Position numbers and translations under genes: made by a program
The notes under the pieces: model-generated
Databases searched by the model: none
What the model saw: the letters and a program-made list of their open reading frames with translations, nothing else
What the model was told of the DNA's origin: nothing
In this document: positions 17,048-24,540 of the stretch, piece after piece
How the letters are laid out: each line of letters starts with the position of its first letter
Numbering within the stretch: position 1 is the first letter of the stretch
Origin: Roseomonas xinghualingensis
GTDB lineage: Bacteria; Pseudomonadota; Alphaproteobacteria; Acetobacterales; Acetobacteraceae
Assembly: GCF_025791835.1 (NCBI RefSeq)
Contig: NZ_JAOXLP010000024.1
Coordinates: 1 to 49,449 of the forward strand
DNA: 49,449 nucleotides
Direction: 5' to 3'

Positions 17048-17215
17048 ATGAGGCAGCATATCCATCACCTCTCCGTGCCCACCCGCCAGCGCGGGCTGGT
17101 CGAGGTGACCCGGCCGGTCCGGGAATGGGTCGCGGGGCAGGGAATCGGTGTTGGGCTACTGACGATCTGGTGCCGTCACACCTCGGCCTCGCTGCTGGTG
17201 CATCCGATTTTATGA
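17048..17215 (+). pseudogene. yjbQ/UPF0047 family gene truncated by prophage insertion
   Basis: ATG at 17048 begins MRQHIHHLSVPTRQRGLVEV, continues VTRPVREWVAGQGIGVGLL and reaches WCRHTSASLLVHPIL before a stop at 17213. In intact UPF0047 proteins (about 130-150 residues) 'F.RHTSASLL' continues as 'IQEN.DPDV' and a further ~80 residues with a conserved histidine. Here homology stops after about residue 51, exactly where phage-like sequence begins. The fragment has a good ribosome site but should be non-functional. Its missing 3' part should lie at the other end of the prophage, outside the window. Confidence 0.75.
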
Positions 17216-17230
17216 GCGGCCAAGCTGCTG

Positions 17231-17263
17231 AAAAATAAGGCCGAGGGCGGCGAGCCCCCGGCC
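17231..17263 (-). terminator. Rho-independent terminator of the leftward early operon
   Basis: Read on the minus strand: stem GGCCGGGGGC (17263-17254), loop TCGCC, stem GCCCTCGGCC (17248-17239) with one A-C mismatch, then TTATTTTT (17238-17231). It lies about 30 bases after the stop of the AlpA-like gene and next to the prophage boundary, insulating phage early transcription from the host. Confidence 0.8.
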
Positions 17264-17294
17264 CTGATACCCGGGATTATACCCGGCGAGCGAA

Positions 17295-17669
17295 TTATCC
17301 CTTGCGGGGGCGTCCACGGCCCCGCCGCTCCTGCTGCGGTGGCGGTGCTTCTGAGCCCGCCGCGATCTCCGGCGTGGGCTTGGGGGCGCGGAGCTGCACC
17401 CGCTGGCCCTGCCTTTCCCGGCTCCATTCCTCCACCTCGCCTCGCACCCAGCGAACGCAGCGCGGGCTCAGCTGCACGCCCAGGGGGAAGCGACCTTGGG
17501 CCATCCAGAGATAGATAGTCGAGGCGCCGAGATGGGTCTTCGCCATGACCGCCTCCAGCGGGATCAGGTCATCGGCCGAGAGTGTGGATGCCGCGATCGG
17601 CTGCTCGGCGCGGGACGTGCGCCTACGCCGGGGCTCGGCTGTCAGCGTCTCGGGAAGCGTGTCACCCAT
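17295..17669 (-). CDS. AlpA/excisionase-like DNA-binding protein
   Basis: 124 residues. The centre reads 'MAKTHLGASTIYLWMAQGRF' and then 'PLGVQLSPRCVRWVRGEVEEW', the winged-helix pattern of AlpA and Cox/Xis regulators. The N-terminus is basic (RRRRTSR) and the C-terminus ends in an Arg/Gly/Pro-rich AT-hook-like 'RRGRGRPRKG'. Being last in the leftward operon and nearest the left prophage end, it is the best candidate for an excisionase or integration regulator. No integrase accompanies it here. Confidence 0.65.
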   Translation of the reverse strand: MGDTLPETLTAEPRRRRTSRAEQPIAASTLSADDLIPLEAVMAKTHLGASTIYLWMAQGRFPLGVQLSPRCVRWVRGEVEEWSRERQGQRVQLRAPKPTPEIAAGSEAPPPQQERRGRGRPRKG

Positions 17670-18756
17670 GGGCGGCCTCCTCCTGCAGGACCTGCCGCGC
17701 CAGGGTGAGGCACGGGCAGTCGAGCGCGTCCCCTTGGCAGGCGCTGCGGCATCCCTGGAGGCGCCTCACCGCATCCAAGGCGCCGTTCAGGCGGACGTCG
17801 GCGGCGGCCGTTCCCGGCTTCATCATCGCCTCGCGACAGGCATTCCATCCCCGCGCCCAGCCGATCGGCTGATCCCCAGGCATTCCCCTGGGGGCATCCA
17901 GCACATCCACCTCCGGCGGAATTGCTGGGGCAGGGGAGGGCGTGTCCCAAATTCCGCCCTCAACTGAGGCGGCCAGGGCTTCGAGATCGGCCAGGACAGC
18001 CTCCTCGATCCCGAGCCCGCTGTTGCTATCCAGCAGGTGCCGCTGGCGCACCAGCACTTCCTCCATGGTTCGGCTCCGAAGGCCGGTCTCGAAGAGACGG
18101 CGCACCATCTCCTGGCGGATACGGCATGGTAGGGAGAGCTGATTGTCATCGAGACGGCCCCATGCCAGTCCCAGCTCACGGTCGCGGGCATCCCATGCAT
18201 CGTACTCGGCCTTTGCCTCCGTCACGGTGACAGGCATTGGGATTGCCTTCGCGATGGCGGCCTTCACGCGCTCAGGCGCACGGTCGATGAACAGGCTGTC
18301 GTACCAGCCATCCAGGCCGTCCACCTCGAAGACACCATTGGCGAACTGGTGCTTGACCTTGCCCTTGAACGGGCCAGCCGCGGCCTCGATGGCCGCCTCC
18401 ATGGCGTTGTCCGCCTCCAGCGCCTCCATGGAGCCGTAGCGCCTCAGCAGGTCTGCCAGTTCGTCCTTCTCGCGCTGACGCTTCTCCGCCCGCTCGCGCG
18501 CCATGCGGGCGCGATAGCCGGGCTCCTTCTCCTCCATCCAGTCATCGAAGCCGGCGAAGGGGCTGAAGCCTCCGGCGCCCTGCGGCGGGTCTACCGGCTT
18601 CTCGGTAGACCCCTTCAGCAACCCAGGAAGGGCGCGCCGGGTCTTCCCGCCTGCCTTCAGGATCCCATCCACCTTCGACCACGCCACCGCCGCCTCATGC
18701 GGGTTCGGGCTGGTGGTCATCGCGTGGACCTTGCGGAGCTTGGCGAGGTCGATCAT
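17662..18756 (-). CDS. Phage early protein of unknown function (364 aa)
   Basis: Not recognised. A long charged stretch at about residues 70-115 (DDWMEEKEPGYRARMARERA and on) looks helical or coiled-coil; the C-terminus carries clustered cysteines ('CRSACQGDALDCPCLTLA') that could bind metal. The start overlaps the stop of the next upstream gene (ATGA) and its end overlaps the AlpA-like gene by eight bases, so it is clearly part of the leftward early operon. Confidence 0.6.
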   Translation of the reverse strand: MIDLAKLRKVHAMTTSPNPHEAAVAWSKVDGILKAGGKTRRALPGLLKGSTEKPVDPPQGAGGFSPFAGFDDWMEEKEPGYRARMARERAEKRQREKDELADLLRRYGSMEALEADNAMEAAIEAAAGPFKGKVKHQFANGVFEVDGLDGWYDSLFIDRAPERVKAAIAKAIPMPVTVTEAKAEYDAWDARDRELGLAWGRLDDNQLSLPCRIRQEMVRRLFETGLRSRTMEEVLVRQRHLLDSNSGLGIEEAVLADLEALAASVEGGIWDTPSPAPAIPPEVDVLDAPRGMPGDQPIGWARGWNACREAMMKPGTAAADVRLNGALDAVRRLQGCRSACQGDALDCPCLTLARQVLQEEAAHG

Positions 18757-19061
18757 GGCCCCGCCTTCCAGTCGGCGCGAATGGCACGGTACATCCGCCG
18801 CAGCTCGCGCCGATCCTTCTGGCGGCGAGCCAGCCGCGCGCGGATCGCGTTCTCGTCCGTCGTCTCCAGCGCCGCCATGATCTCGTTGTGAGTGCAGTTC
18901 CGCACCGAGAGCAGGAAGGTGGAGGAGGCCGCCTCCACCGCCTTCGGGTACATGCGCTCGATGTGCTCGGCCACGGCCTTGCCGATGTCCATGGCGATCT
19001 CCTTCACCAGGTCACGGGCGATCGGGCGCGGCTCGGGCGGGATGGTGGCGGGGACACTCAT
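18753..19061 (-). CDS. Phage early protein of unknown function (102 aa)
   Basis: Not recognised. Mostly helical and charged, ending in a very basic segment 'RARLARRQKDRRELRRMYRA' that could contact nucleic acid. Four-base overlaps with both neighbours support expression as part of the leftward operon. Confidence 0.55.
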   Translation of the reverse strand: MSVPATIPPEPRPIARDLVKEIAMDIGKAVAEHIERMYPKAVEAASSTFLLSVRNCTHNEIMAALETTDENAIRARLARRQKDRRELRRMYRAIRADWKAGP

Positions 19062-19510
19062 ACCTGCCCCCGCACGCTCTTCGAGAGCCGGTCATAGAGG
19101 ATGACGTTGACCGTGGCGGCGAGGTTCATGCAATGCCGCGTAGGCACCATCACGCGTCGGCTGCACCGGGCAAGAACCGATTTGCCCAGCGTGCCGTCCT
19201 CAGGGCCAAAGACGTAAAACGCCCTCTCGGGATGGCGGAAGGTCGGCAGGGGAACGGCGCCCTCCACCAGGTCCACGGCCACCGTCTCGGCGTCATATGG
19301 CACGACATCGAACAGGTTCTGCAGGTCGTGCAGCACCGGCAAATGCTTCCAGGCCTTGGGAGTGTCGGCGGCTGACCGAACGTAGCGACGGCCGCTTATT
19401 GCGACCATGGCAGCCCCGTAGCAGTCGGCCGCCCGGAGGGCGCTCCCGACATTCTCCGCCCGCTTCGGCATATGGAGGCCCACAGCGGCGTAACCACGCC
19501 TCTCCATCAT
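19058..19510 (-). CDS. Phage-encoded SPOUT (TrmL/TrmH-type) RNA 2'-O-methyltransferase
   Basis: 150 residues, about the size of a minimal TrmL enzyme without an extra RNA-binding domain. All three SPOUT motifs are visible: motif 1 'PKRAENVGSALRAADCYGA' near residue 15 (Asn and Arg), motif 2 'AFYVFGPEDGTLGKSVL' near 95, and motif 3 'RHCMNLAATVNVILYDR' near 125, which forms the knot and SAM pocket. It should methylate a ribose 2'-OH of a tRNA or rRNA; the substrate is unknown. The ATG at 19510 overlaps the preceding stop, so the gene belongs to the phage early operon. RNA methylation is an unusual early phage function. Confidence 0.75.
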   Translation of the reverse strand: MMERRGYAAVGLHMPKRAENVGSALRAADCYGAAMVAISGRRYVRSAADTPKAWKHLPVLHDLQNLFDVVPYDAETVAVDLVEGAVPLPTFRHPERAFYVFGPEDGTLGKSVLARCSRRVMVPTRHCMNLAATVNVILYDRLSKSVRGQV

Positions 19511-19860
19511 GCCCGCCCCCTCAGCTCGATCAGCTCCCCAATCAGCCGATCCATGGCCTTCCAGACCGGCTCTCCTGGCGCGCACTCCCGATGCACGAAG
19601 GCGCCGGCCTCGCGCGTGACGTTCAGGGTTGCGCGGGTTCGGCCCGGCTGCGGCATGCGCATCGCCAGCAGCGCCTTCTCCACCACCTCCAGCGGCAGGG
19701 TCAGCGTCTCCGCGATCTGGGTCGGCTCCTGGCCCTTCTTCCGTTCGCGGCGGATGGCGTCCACCAGTTCTTCTGAGAGGCCGATGTCGGGGCGCAGAGC
19801 CTTGGTGCGGTGGGAGATGCTTCCGGCCGCCGGAGTGGGCGGGGTTCCGTGGAAGGTCAT
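19507..19860 (-). CDS. Phage early protein, HTH-like, unknown function (117 aa)
   Basis: Start chosen at ATG 19860, which overlaps the previous stop (ATGA); the upstream in-frame extension is ignored. 'RRERKKGQEPTQIAETLTLP' followed by 'LEVVEKALLAM' looks like a helix-turn-helix, and 'GLSEELVDAIRRERKKG' is helical. It may be a small regulator, but no family is recognised. Confidence 0.55.
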   Translation of the reverse strand: MTFHGTPPTPAAGSISHRTKALRPDIGLSEELVDAIRRERKKGQEPTQIAETLTLPLEVVEKALLAMRMPQPGRTRATLNVTREAGAFVHRECAPGEPVWKAMDRLIGELIELRGRA

Positions 19861-20270
19861 TCCGGCAATCCTCCCTCGCCAGCGGCCGCAACCACGCGCT
19901 CCACCGCCTCGCCAATGCTCACGAATGGGGCGGGCAGCGCCTCGGCTTCCTGGCGGGCCTGACACACCACCTCGCGCCGCTCCATCTCGCGGAAGGCACC
20001 GCCCAGGCTGGCGAGCGCCTGCTCCATCAGTGCCAGCGAGACGACCTTAGCCTCCATGGCGGGCACCCATTCGGGCGCGTGCATCCCCGTGGTGATTTGC
20101 CAGCGGATGCGCCGTGCCTCCCGCCTGCAGGCGCCAGCTGCCCGCAGGATGTCGGTTGAGGCGACACCCCTCAGCAGGTTGCGGCGTACCTGCTCGATCC
20201 CAGTGGGGATCTCCGTGAAGCGCGGCACCGCAGCGCGCTGGCGCGGGAAAGTCTCAGGGAGGCTATCCAT
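19857..20270 (-). CDS. Phage early protein of unknown function (137 aa)
   Basis: Not recognised. Predominantly helical, with an Arg-rich segment 'AGACRREARRIRWQI' near residue 48. Its ends overlap both neighbours by four to eight bases, as expected in this compact operon. Confidence 0.55.
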   Translation of the reverse strand: MDSLPETFPRQRAAVPRFTEIPTGIEQVRRNLLRGVASTDILRAAGACRREARRIRWQITTGMHAPEWVPAMEAKVVSLALMEQALASLGGAFREMERREVVCQARQEAEALPAPFVSIGEAVERVVAAAGEGGLPE

Positions 20271-20490
20271 GGACGGGCTCCTCGATCAGCTCGTAGGTGA
20301 CCTTCACGGCCTTCCGGACGCCGACCGCACGCAGCATGCCGGGGCCGGGATGGCGGTTTCCCTTTCGGGCCTCATGCACCTCCTGGCGCGTGAGGCCGTG
20401 CTTCTTGGCGAAGGCGCTCTCGCCGCCGGCGGCCCTGATCGCGCCATTCAGGCGTCCCAGGACATCAAGGAATGGGATCTCCTTACTCAT
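20263..20490 (-). CDS. Small XRE/Cro-like helix-turn-helix protein (75 aa)
   Basis: 'GGESAFAKKHGLTRQEVHEA' then 'RKGNRHPGPGMLRAVGV' is a Cro/CI-type helix-turn-helix covering the middle of the protein, followed by 'VKVTYELIEEP'. The ATG at 20490 has GGAGG about seven bases upstream and was preferred to the longer frame. Probably a phage regulator; the target is unknown. Confidence 0.6.
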   Translation of the reverse strand: MSKEIPFLDVLGRLNGAIRAAGGESAFAKKHGLTRQEVHEARKGNRHPGPGMLRAVGVRKAVKVTYELIEEPVHG

Positions 20491-20762
20491 GTCCGCCCTC
20501 CCGTCATGCGGCGGATTGGGCGGTTCACGTCCGGGCACAGCACGGCCGGCTGCAGGCTGGCTTCATCCAGCCCGTCGTCGTCCTCATCAGGCTCCAGGTC
20601 CGTGAATGGTGCCTCGACCGCGTCGAGCTGCTGGATGATCAAGTCGGCAACGTCGAGCAGGCGCTCTTCGTGCTGCTCGGTGAAGACGAGGCTGGCGGCG
20701 CCGTAGGGCACGCCAACGATGAGGGCGGAGAGCGCCGCCCAGGCGATGTGCTGGCGGGCCAT
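20487..20762 (-). CDS. Small phage protein with N-terminal membrane segment (91 aa)
   Basis: After MARQH comes a hydrophobic stretch 'IAWAALSALIVGVPYGAASL' that could be a membrane anchor or signal, then an acidic tail (DLEPDEDDDGLDEA). Not recognised. The ATG at 20762 overlaps the previous stop by one base (TGATG). Confidence 0.5.
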   Translation of the reverse strand: MARQHIAWAALSALIVGVPYGAASLVFTEQHEERLLDVADLIIQQLDAVEAPFTDLEPDEDDDGLDEASLQPAVLCPDVNRPIRRMTGGRT

Positions 20763-21085
20763 CAGGAGGCACCCCCAAGGCATTGCGCCAGAACGGCGTC
20801 GGTGACGCGCGCCCCGTCCTCGGCGGAGCCGCCGGTCTCTACCCAGAAGGCGACGCCGGCGTCGCGCGGGTCCATCCCGTTCGCCACGTTCCTGACGTAA
20901 CGGGCAGCTGCAGGTTTGTGCTCGTCAGGCAGGCTCCTGAAGAGAAGGATGAACTCCATCTCTTGCGGGTTAGTGACCTTCTCGTCGCCGACCATGACGA
21001 AGGTGGGTGCCGCCGCGACCACTTGCGTCGAAGCGCTCCGCCGGAACCCGCTGGCGCCAGCCCGCCGCTGTGCCAAGCGGGTCAT
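20762..21085 (-). CDS. Phage early protein of unknown function (107 aa)
   Basis: Start at ATG 21085, overlapping the previous stop (ATGA). The N-terminus is basic and the middle reads 'EMEFILLFRSLPDEHKPAAA', the sort of spacing seen in helical regulators, but no family is recognised. Confidence 0.5.
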   Translation of the reverse strand: MTRLAQRRAGASGFRRSASTQVVAAAPTFVMVGDEKVTNPQEMEFILLFRSLPDEHKPAAARYVRNVANGMDPRDAGVAFWVETGGSAEDGARVTDAVLAQCLGGAS

Positions 21086-22851
21086 TGGGGCGCCTCCAGA
21101 TCCCGCCCGGCCATGTCCTCGGCCAGGGACCACAGCATCGCGTGGTCGTGGTCGATCGGGCCGCCCTCCGAGTTCGTCTGCACGAGCGTCATGGCGGCCA
21201 GGGCCTTGGCTTCGCGCTCTTCTGGCGTGTGCGCCTTTGTATAGGCGATGGTCATCAAATCGGACGGGCTTTCGCTGTCCATGTATCGCCTGCAGGCTTC
21301 GAGCAGATCGGCCTCGGCACGAGCCTGTGCGTGGCTGCCGCGCGTGCCCGCGAATGGGTCGAGATGCGGTGGGAAGTAGTACTCCTGGACGCGGCTTGGG
21401 AGCTGAGCACCGCGCACCCGAAGCCCATCCTGCAAGGACCATGCAAGACGCCGCGCACGGTTCAGTGCCGCGTCCGTGCATTCATCCTTTGTTGCCCGCT
21501 CATGAAGCTCATGGACTTCGGCGAGAAGGATGCCGACCTGCAGCAGCATGCCCTGGAAGCTGTGCGGCGTGATGTCGACGGCTGCGCTCTCGTCCGTATC
21601 GAGCGGTCCTGTGTTCTTGTCCCATCCCGTGTCGATCCCGCGGACGAAATCCGTCAGCATGCAGTGCTCGGTCGGCGGGGTGTCCGGCACTAACGTTAGG
21701 ATGTTGTCGATCAGGGTCCCTGTCGTCTGGTGATCCAGAAGCCAGCTGCCATCCTCGTTGCGGAGAAGGTGCGCCTCCATCGCGCGAGCCTTGGCTCGAA
21801 GGCCCTGCGGTGTTCCTGCCGAGTACCCGAGGATCTCATTCAAGCGGTCATGGTAATCGGCAGAGAGGGCATCGACCCGCGCCCGGGTCTCAGAAGGCAT
21901 TACCTCTCGCGTGCCGAAATACGGTTCCTCCAGAGCCCAAGCCTCACGCTTGCGCCGGACGAAATCGTCGCAACGCTCGATCAGGTAGTGATCATCCACA
22001 CCATCAGCGGGGCAGAAGCTCACGACAGGAAGCGAAGCGCCTAACGCGCCGAAACCCGCGTCTCCAGCCAGCTTACGTAGGATCTTCCCAGCGAGGATCA
22101 GCTCATCATTTTCTGACCAGGCAGGGGGCGAAAGGTGGCAACGGGCGATCTCGGCTCCGTAGAGGGCAACACGCGCCACGGCCGCGAGACCCATCATCGT
22201 TTGAGGCTCGCTCCTAAGGATCGCCTGTTCGTCCTTCCTGAGCGCGGGGTATTCGCTCATTTCATCGAAATTCTTCGATGCCTCGGGATGGTCCTTGGCG
22301 TTCATCCGACGCGAGCGGTTGATGTAGCGTTCGCAGGTCGCGATCAGATCGGCGTCAGCACCGGCCGTCGGCAAACGGGCGCGCTCGATCAGCTCTTCCT
22401 CGACCCTGCGCAACAGGGCTGTGAGCCTCAGGGCATGGCCTGTGCCATCCCCTCGCATGTGGTTGTCGCTGCTGACGATCCGAACCATCCGGTGCAGATC
22501 TGCGACTTCCAGGTCGGGCGCCTTGACGAGGGCCTTGAGCAAACGCGCCTTAATCCTGTTCCACTTGGCCACGGCCGCATTGGCGTCTGGCCAGGCAGCG
22601 CGACTGGGGTCCTTCCGCATCAGCGTGCCCAAGCTCGCTAGGCAGGAGAAGATCGCGTGGGCGGACGTGGCCTCGCGGCTCGCCTTGTCCACGCCGGCGA
22701 GGCCTGGGACAGGGTCCCACTGTCCTGGCTTCACGCGGGTCCCCGCCGCCGCGCTGACCTTCAACTCCGGTGCTTTCCGGAACGCCTGCGCCTTGAGCGC
22801 ACTTTTCCTGCCCGCCTTGGAGGCGGTATTCGTCGCGGTAGCCGCTGACAT
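21082..22851 (-). CDS. Large phage early protein of unknown function with three internal repeats (589 aa)
   Basis: Not recognised. Three similar helical motifs recur: 'DADLIATCERYINRSRR' near residue 168, 'DHYLIERCDDFVRRKRE' near 290 and 'EADLLEACRRYMDSESP' near 515. Each is followed by a helical region; 'MMGLAAVARVALYGAEIAR' (~220) and 'QGLRAKARAMEAHLL' (~350) also look alike. It probably arose by tandem duplication of a domain. A signal or membrane span is absent. The basic N-terminus could bind nucleic acid. It is the largest gene of the leftward early operon. Confidence 0.6.
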   Translation of the reverse strand: MSAATATNTASKAGRKSALKAQAFRKAPELKVSAAAGTRVKPGQWDPVPGLAGVDKASREATSAHAIFSCLASLGTLMRKDPSRAAWPDANAAVAKWNRIKARLLKALVKAPDLEVADLHRMVRIVSSDNHMRGDGTGHALRLTALLRRVEEELIERARLPTAGADADLIATCERYINRSRRMNAKDHPEASKNFDEMSEYPALRKDEQAILRSEPQTMMGLAAVARVALYGAEIARCHLSPPAWSENDELILAGKILRKLAGDAGFGALGASLPVVSFCPADGVDDHYLIERCDDFVRRKREAWALEEPYFGTREVMPSETRARVDALSADYHDRLNEILGYSAGTPQGLRAKARAMEAHLLRNEDGSWLLDHQTTGTLIDNILTLVPDTPPTEHCMLTDFVRGIDTGWDKNTGPLDTDESAAVDITPHSFQGMLLQVGILLAEVHELHERATKDECTDAALNRARRLAWSLQDGLRVRGAQLPSRVQEYYFPPHLDPFAGTRGSHAQARAEADLLEACRRYMDSESPSDLMTIAYTKAHTPEEREAKALAAMTLVQTNSEGGPIDHDHAMLWSLAEDMAGRDLEAPQ

Positions 22852-22932
22852 TGGGAGGCTCCTGGCCTTTGTGTTGGTGGTTAGGCCGGGTGGTGTGGCT
22901 GGTACCCACGCCGCTCGGCCGCTTTGCCCGGA

Positions 22933-23256
22933 TTACCCGCCGGGCGCGGGATCCTGTGCCGAAACGCCTGGTTCCGTCAGCTGGGGTGGAAGAGGCGGTT
23001 GCGTCCCGCTCAGCGTGACGACAGCGAAGATGCCGTTGATGGCGCGGACCGCGTGGATCTCGAACCCACCCCAGTCCTGGGTCATGTGAGTGATCGACGG
23101 GTCGGCCGTCATGTCCTGCACAGCTAAGCCGATGTCGCGCTCAAGGCCCTGCTCAATGGTCAGGCTCTCACCCTGGTAGGGGTTCAGCGGGAAGGTTGCT
23201 GCGCAGCAGCCCTCAACGCCGAATATGCCGCGGAGAGTGTTGGTCTCGGCGGTCAT
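22933..23256 (-). CDS. Phage early protein of unknown function (107 aa)
   Basis: Not recognised. It contains a balanced globular-looking segment with 'QDWGGFEIHAVRAINGIFAV' and a Pro-rich tail. ATG at 23256 overlaps the preceding stop. An 82-base gap separates it from the 589-residue gene, in which nothing further was identified. Confidence 0.5.
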   Translation of the reverse strand: MTAETNTLRGIFGVEGCCAATFPLNPYQGESLTIEQGLERDIGLAVQDMTADPSITHMTQDWGGFEIHAVRAINGIFAVVTLSGTQPPLPPQLTEPGVSAQDPAPGG

Positions 23257-23681
23257 GCCTGCACCACCGCGTCGTCGTCGCGCAGCCTCAGGCCGGCGCT
23301 GGCGAGGATTGCCGCAACACCGTCGCGGGTCTCGTCAGCGGCGAAGGTGTTGGAGATGGTGGGGAGATCGCGGCCGTTCGTGCGGAAAAGGGTCCAGCGC
23401 AGGGCACCGCTGCTTCCTGCGCGGCGGCTGGCGATGAAGCCGACCAGCTTGGGTAGCTCCGCAGCCAGCGCCTCATACTCGGCGGCTGCACGCACGAAGC
23501 GTGGAGCATTGAGACGGCGCTTCTCGGCCGCCTCCTTGAGGAGGTGGTCTACCCCGAGGGCGCGCAGGCCGTTTCGCCTCTCGTTGCATAGCCGACGGCA
23601 CTCGTCAGGACTAAGCGCGGCCACATCTCGCAGGGCGGGTTGGGAGCGCAATATGCTGCGCTGCAGTATGGCGGACGGCAT
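23253..23681 (-). CDS. First gene of the leftward phage early operon, unknown function (142 aa)
   Basis: Not recognised. Begins MPSAILQRSILRSQPALRD; helical with 'SPDECRRLCNERRNGLRALG'. A GGAG ribosome site lies eight bases before the ATG. Transcription must begin in the operator-bearing region immediately upstream (23711-23760), so this position corresponds to the start of lambda's PL transcript. Confidence 0.5.
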   Translation of the reverse strand: MPSAILQRSILRSQPALRDVAALSPDECRRLCNERRNGLRALGVDHLLKEAAEKRRLNAPRFVRAAAEYEALAAELPKLVGFIASRRAGSSGALRWTLFRTNGRDLPTISNTFAADETRDGVAAILASAGLRLRDDDAVVQA

Positions 23682-23710
23682 TGGTGGGCTCCCTGGGTGG
23701 GTGCCCTTCT

Positions 23711-23760
23711 TTGCCAGATAATCTGGCGAACTTCAACTGATTTGCCAGAAAATCTGGCAA
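23711..23760. promoter_or_regulatory. Left operator pair (OL-like) for the phage repressor
   Basis: Two palindromes. The first, GCCAGATAATCTGGC at 23713-23727, is a perfect 7-base inverted repeat around one base. The second, TTGCCAGAAAATCTGGCAA at 23742-23760, has perfect 8-base arms around AAA. Both share the core GCCAGA-NNN-TCTGGC and are 29 bases apart (centre to centre about 31). They lie 30 bases upstream of the first leftward early gene, as expected for an operator over a PL-type promoter. Confidence 0.85.
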
Positions 23761-23870
23761 GGCTCCCCGGTTGCGCAACGTGTGGTCGATTAGCTACGTT
23801 CGATGTTCTCTAGGTGTTCACGTTTGGGAGGGTATAGTGGGTCGGCGAGAAGAGCGGCTTTTTGTGTGGC
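23761..23870. other. Intergenic stretch between left operators and repressor gene
   Basis: About 110 bases with lower GC than its surroundings. It holds a 10-base palindrome GTTGCGCAAC at 23770-23779. A plus-strand open frame crosses it but reads antisense into the repressor gene and looks non-coding. Confidence 0.35.
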
Positions 23871-24212
23871 CTAAGCCTTACGAGCACCCTCCAGTGCAGC
23901 TTGCACCACAGACGAAAGATCGGCCGTCCCCTCATCCGGCACCTGCCCCTGCTCCCGAGCCGCCAGCCGTATGGCGAGTGCCATAGGCACAGCATCCAGC
24001 TTGCCCCGGTAGATGTAATCCATTGTTAGGCCTGTCTGATCGCACAGCCAGGCCATCTTCTCCTCTGCTGGGCGGTTCTGGTCGTTCTCCCAGTTCGAAT
24101 ATCGGGTCCGGCTCACCCCAAGCCAGTCGGCCATGGCTGCAGGGGTGAGCCCGCGCTCGTCGCGGATGGCTTTCAGACGCCGGCCGATGCCCGCAATCGG
24201 TGAAGTGTTCAT
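23871..24212 (-). CDS. CI-type phage repressor, XRE family
   Basis: 113 residues. A full N-terminal XRE helix-turn-helix spans roughly residues 8-65: 'IGRRLKAIRDERGLTPAAMA' then 'DWLGVSRTRYSNWENDQNRP'. There is no LexA-like peptidase domain, so it is a short repressor that would not be inactivated by RecA-stimulated self-cleavage; release must involve another factor. It sits between the two operator pairs and is read leftward from next to the right pair, the arrangement of lambda cI. ATG at 24212 was chosen; the upstream frame is antisense. Confidence 0.8.
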   Translation of the reverse strand: MNTSPIAGIGRRLKAIRDERGLTPAAMADWLGVSRTRYSNWENDQNRPAEEKMAWLCDQTGLTMDYIYRGKLDAVPMALAIRLAAREQGQVPDEGTADLSSVVQAALEGARKA

Positions 24213-24246
24213 ATCCACGGCATAGACCCGGGACGGCTGGCAGGGC

Positions 24247-24308
24247 TTGCCAGAAATTCTGGACGATGCGGCGTTGTTTGTCTTGTTGGTTGCCAGAAAA
24301 TCTGGCAA
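24247..24308. promoter_or_regulatory. Right operator pair (OR-like) between repressor and Cro-like gene
   Basis: GCCAGAAATTCTGGA at 24249-24263 matches the operator core with one base off in the right arm, and TTGCCAGAAAATCTGGCAA at 24290-24308 is identical over 19 bases to the inner left operator. Centres are about 43 bases apart. The second site ends ten bases before the Cro-like ATG at 24319, so a bound repressor would block its start; the first lies 37 bases before the repressor ATG, suited to autoregulation. Confidence 0.85.
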
Positions 24309-24318
24309 GCCTTCGGGC

Positions 24319-24540
24319 ATGGACACGGCTGACCTCATCCGAAAACTCGGCGGACCGAGCGTGGTCGCTTCAGTTGTTGGCAGCACCCGCAGCGCCGTCT
24401 CGAACTGGCCGAAGGCAGGCATACCCGCAAAGTTCTGGGTCCCGGTCTTCGAGGCAGCCAGGGCGAAAGGCCTCGACGGCGTCACGCTTGACGTCGTGCA
24501 GCGGCTCGGCGCTGGCGGCCGCCAGAAGGCCGCGGCCTGA
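24319..24540 (+). CDS. Cro-like regulator (73 aa)
   Basis: Reads MDTADLIRKLGGPSVVASVV, GSTRSAVSNWPKAGIP, then FWVPVFEAARAKG. The 'GGPSVVASVVG' helix and 'SAVSNWPKAGIPAKFW' are the turn and recognition helix of the small Cro/YdaS-like proteins that oppose CI in lambdoid phages. The ATG at 24319 was chosen over an upstream start because it follows directly on the right operator; no good ribosome site precedes it, so the message may be leaderless or weakly translated. First gene of the rightward early transcript. Confidence 0.75.
   Translation: MDTADLIRKLGGPSVVASVVGSTRSAVSNWPKAGIPAKFWVPVFEAARAKGLDGVTLDVVQRLGAGGRQKAAA

Noticed and set aside
23771..23986. Plus-strand ORF crossing the repressor 3' end
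   Set aside because: Most of it is antisense to the repressor gene, is Pro-rich, and lacks a ribosome site.
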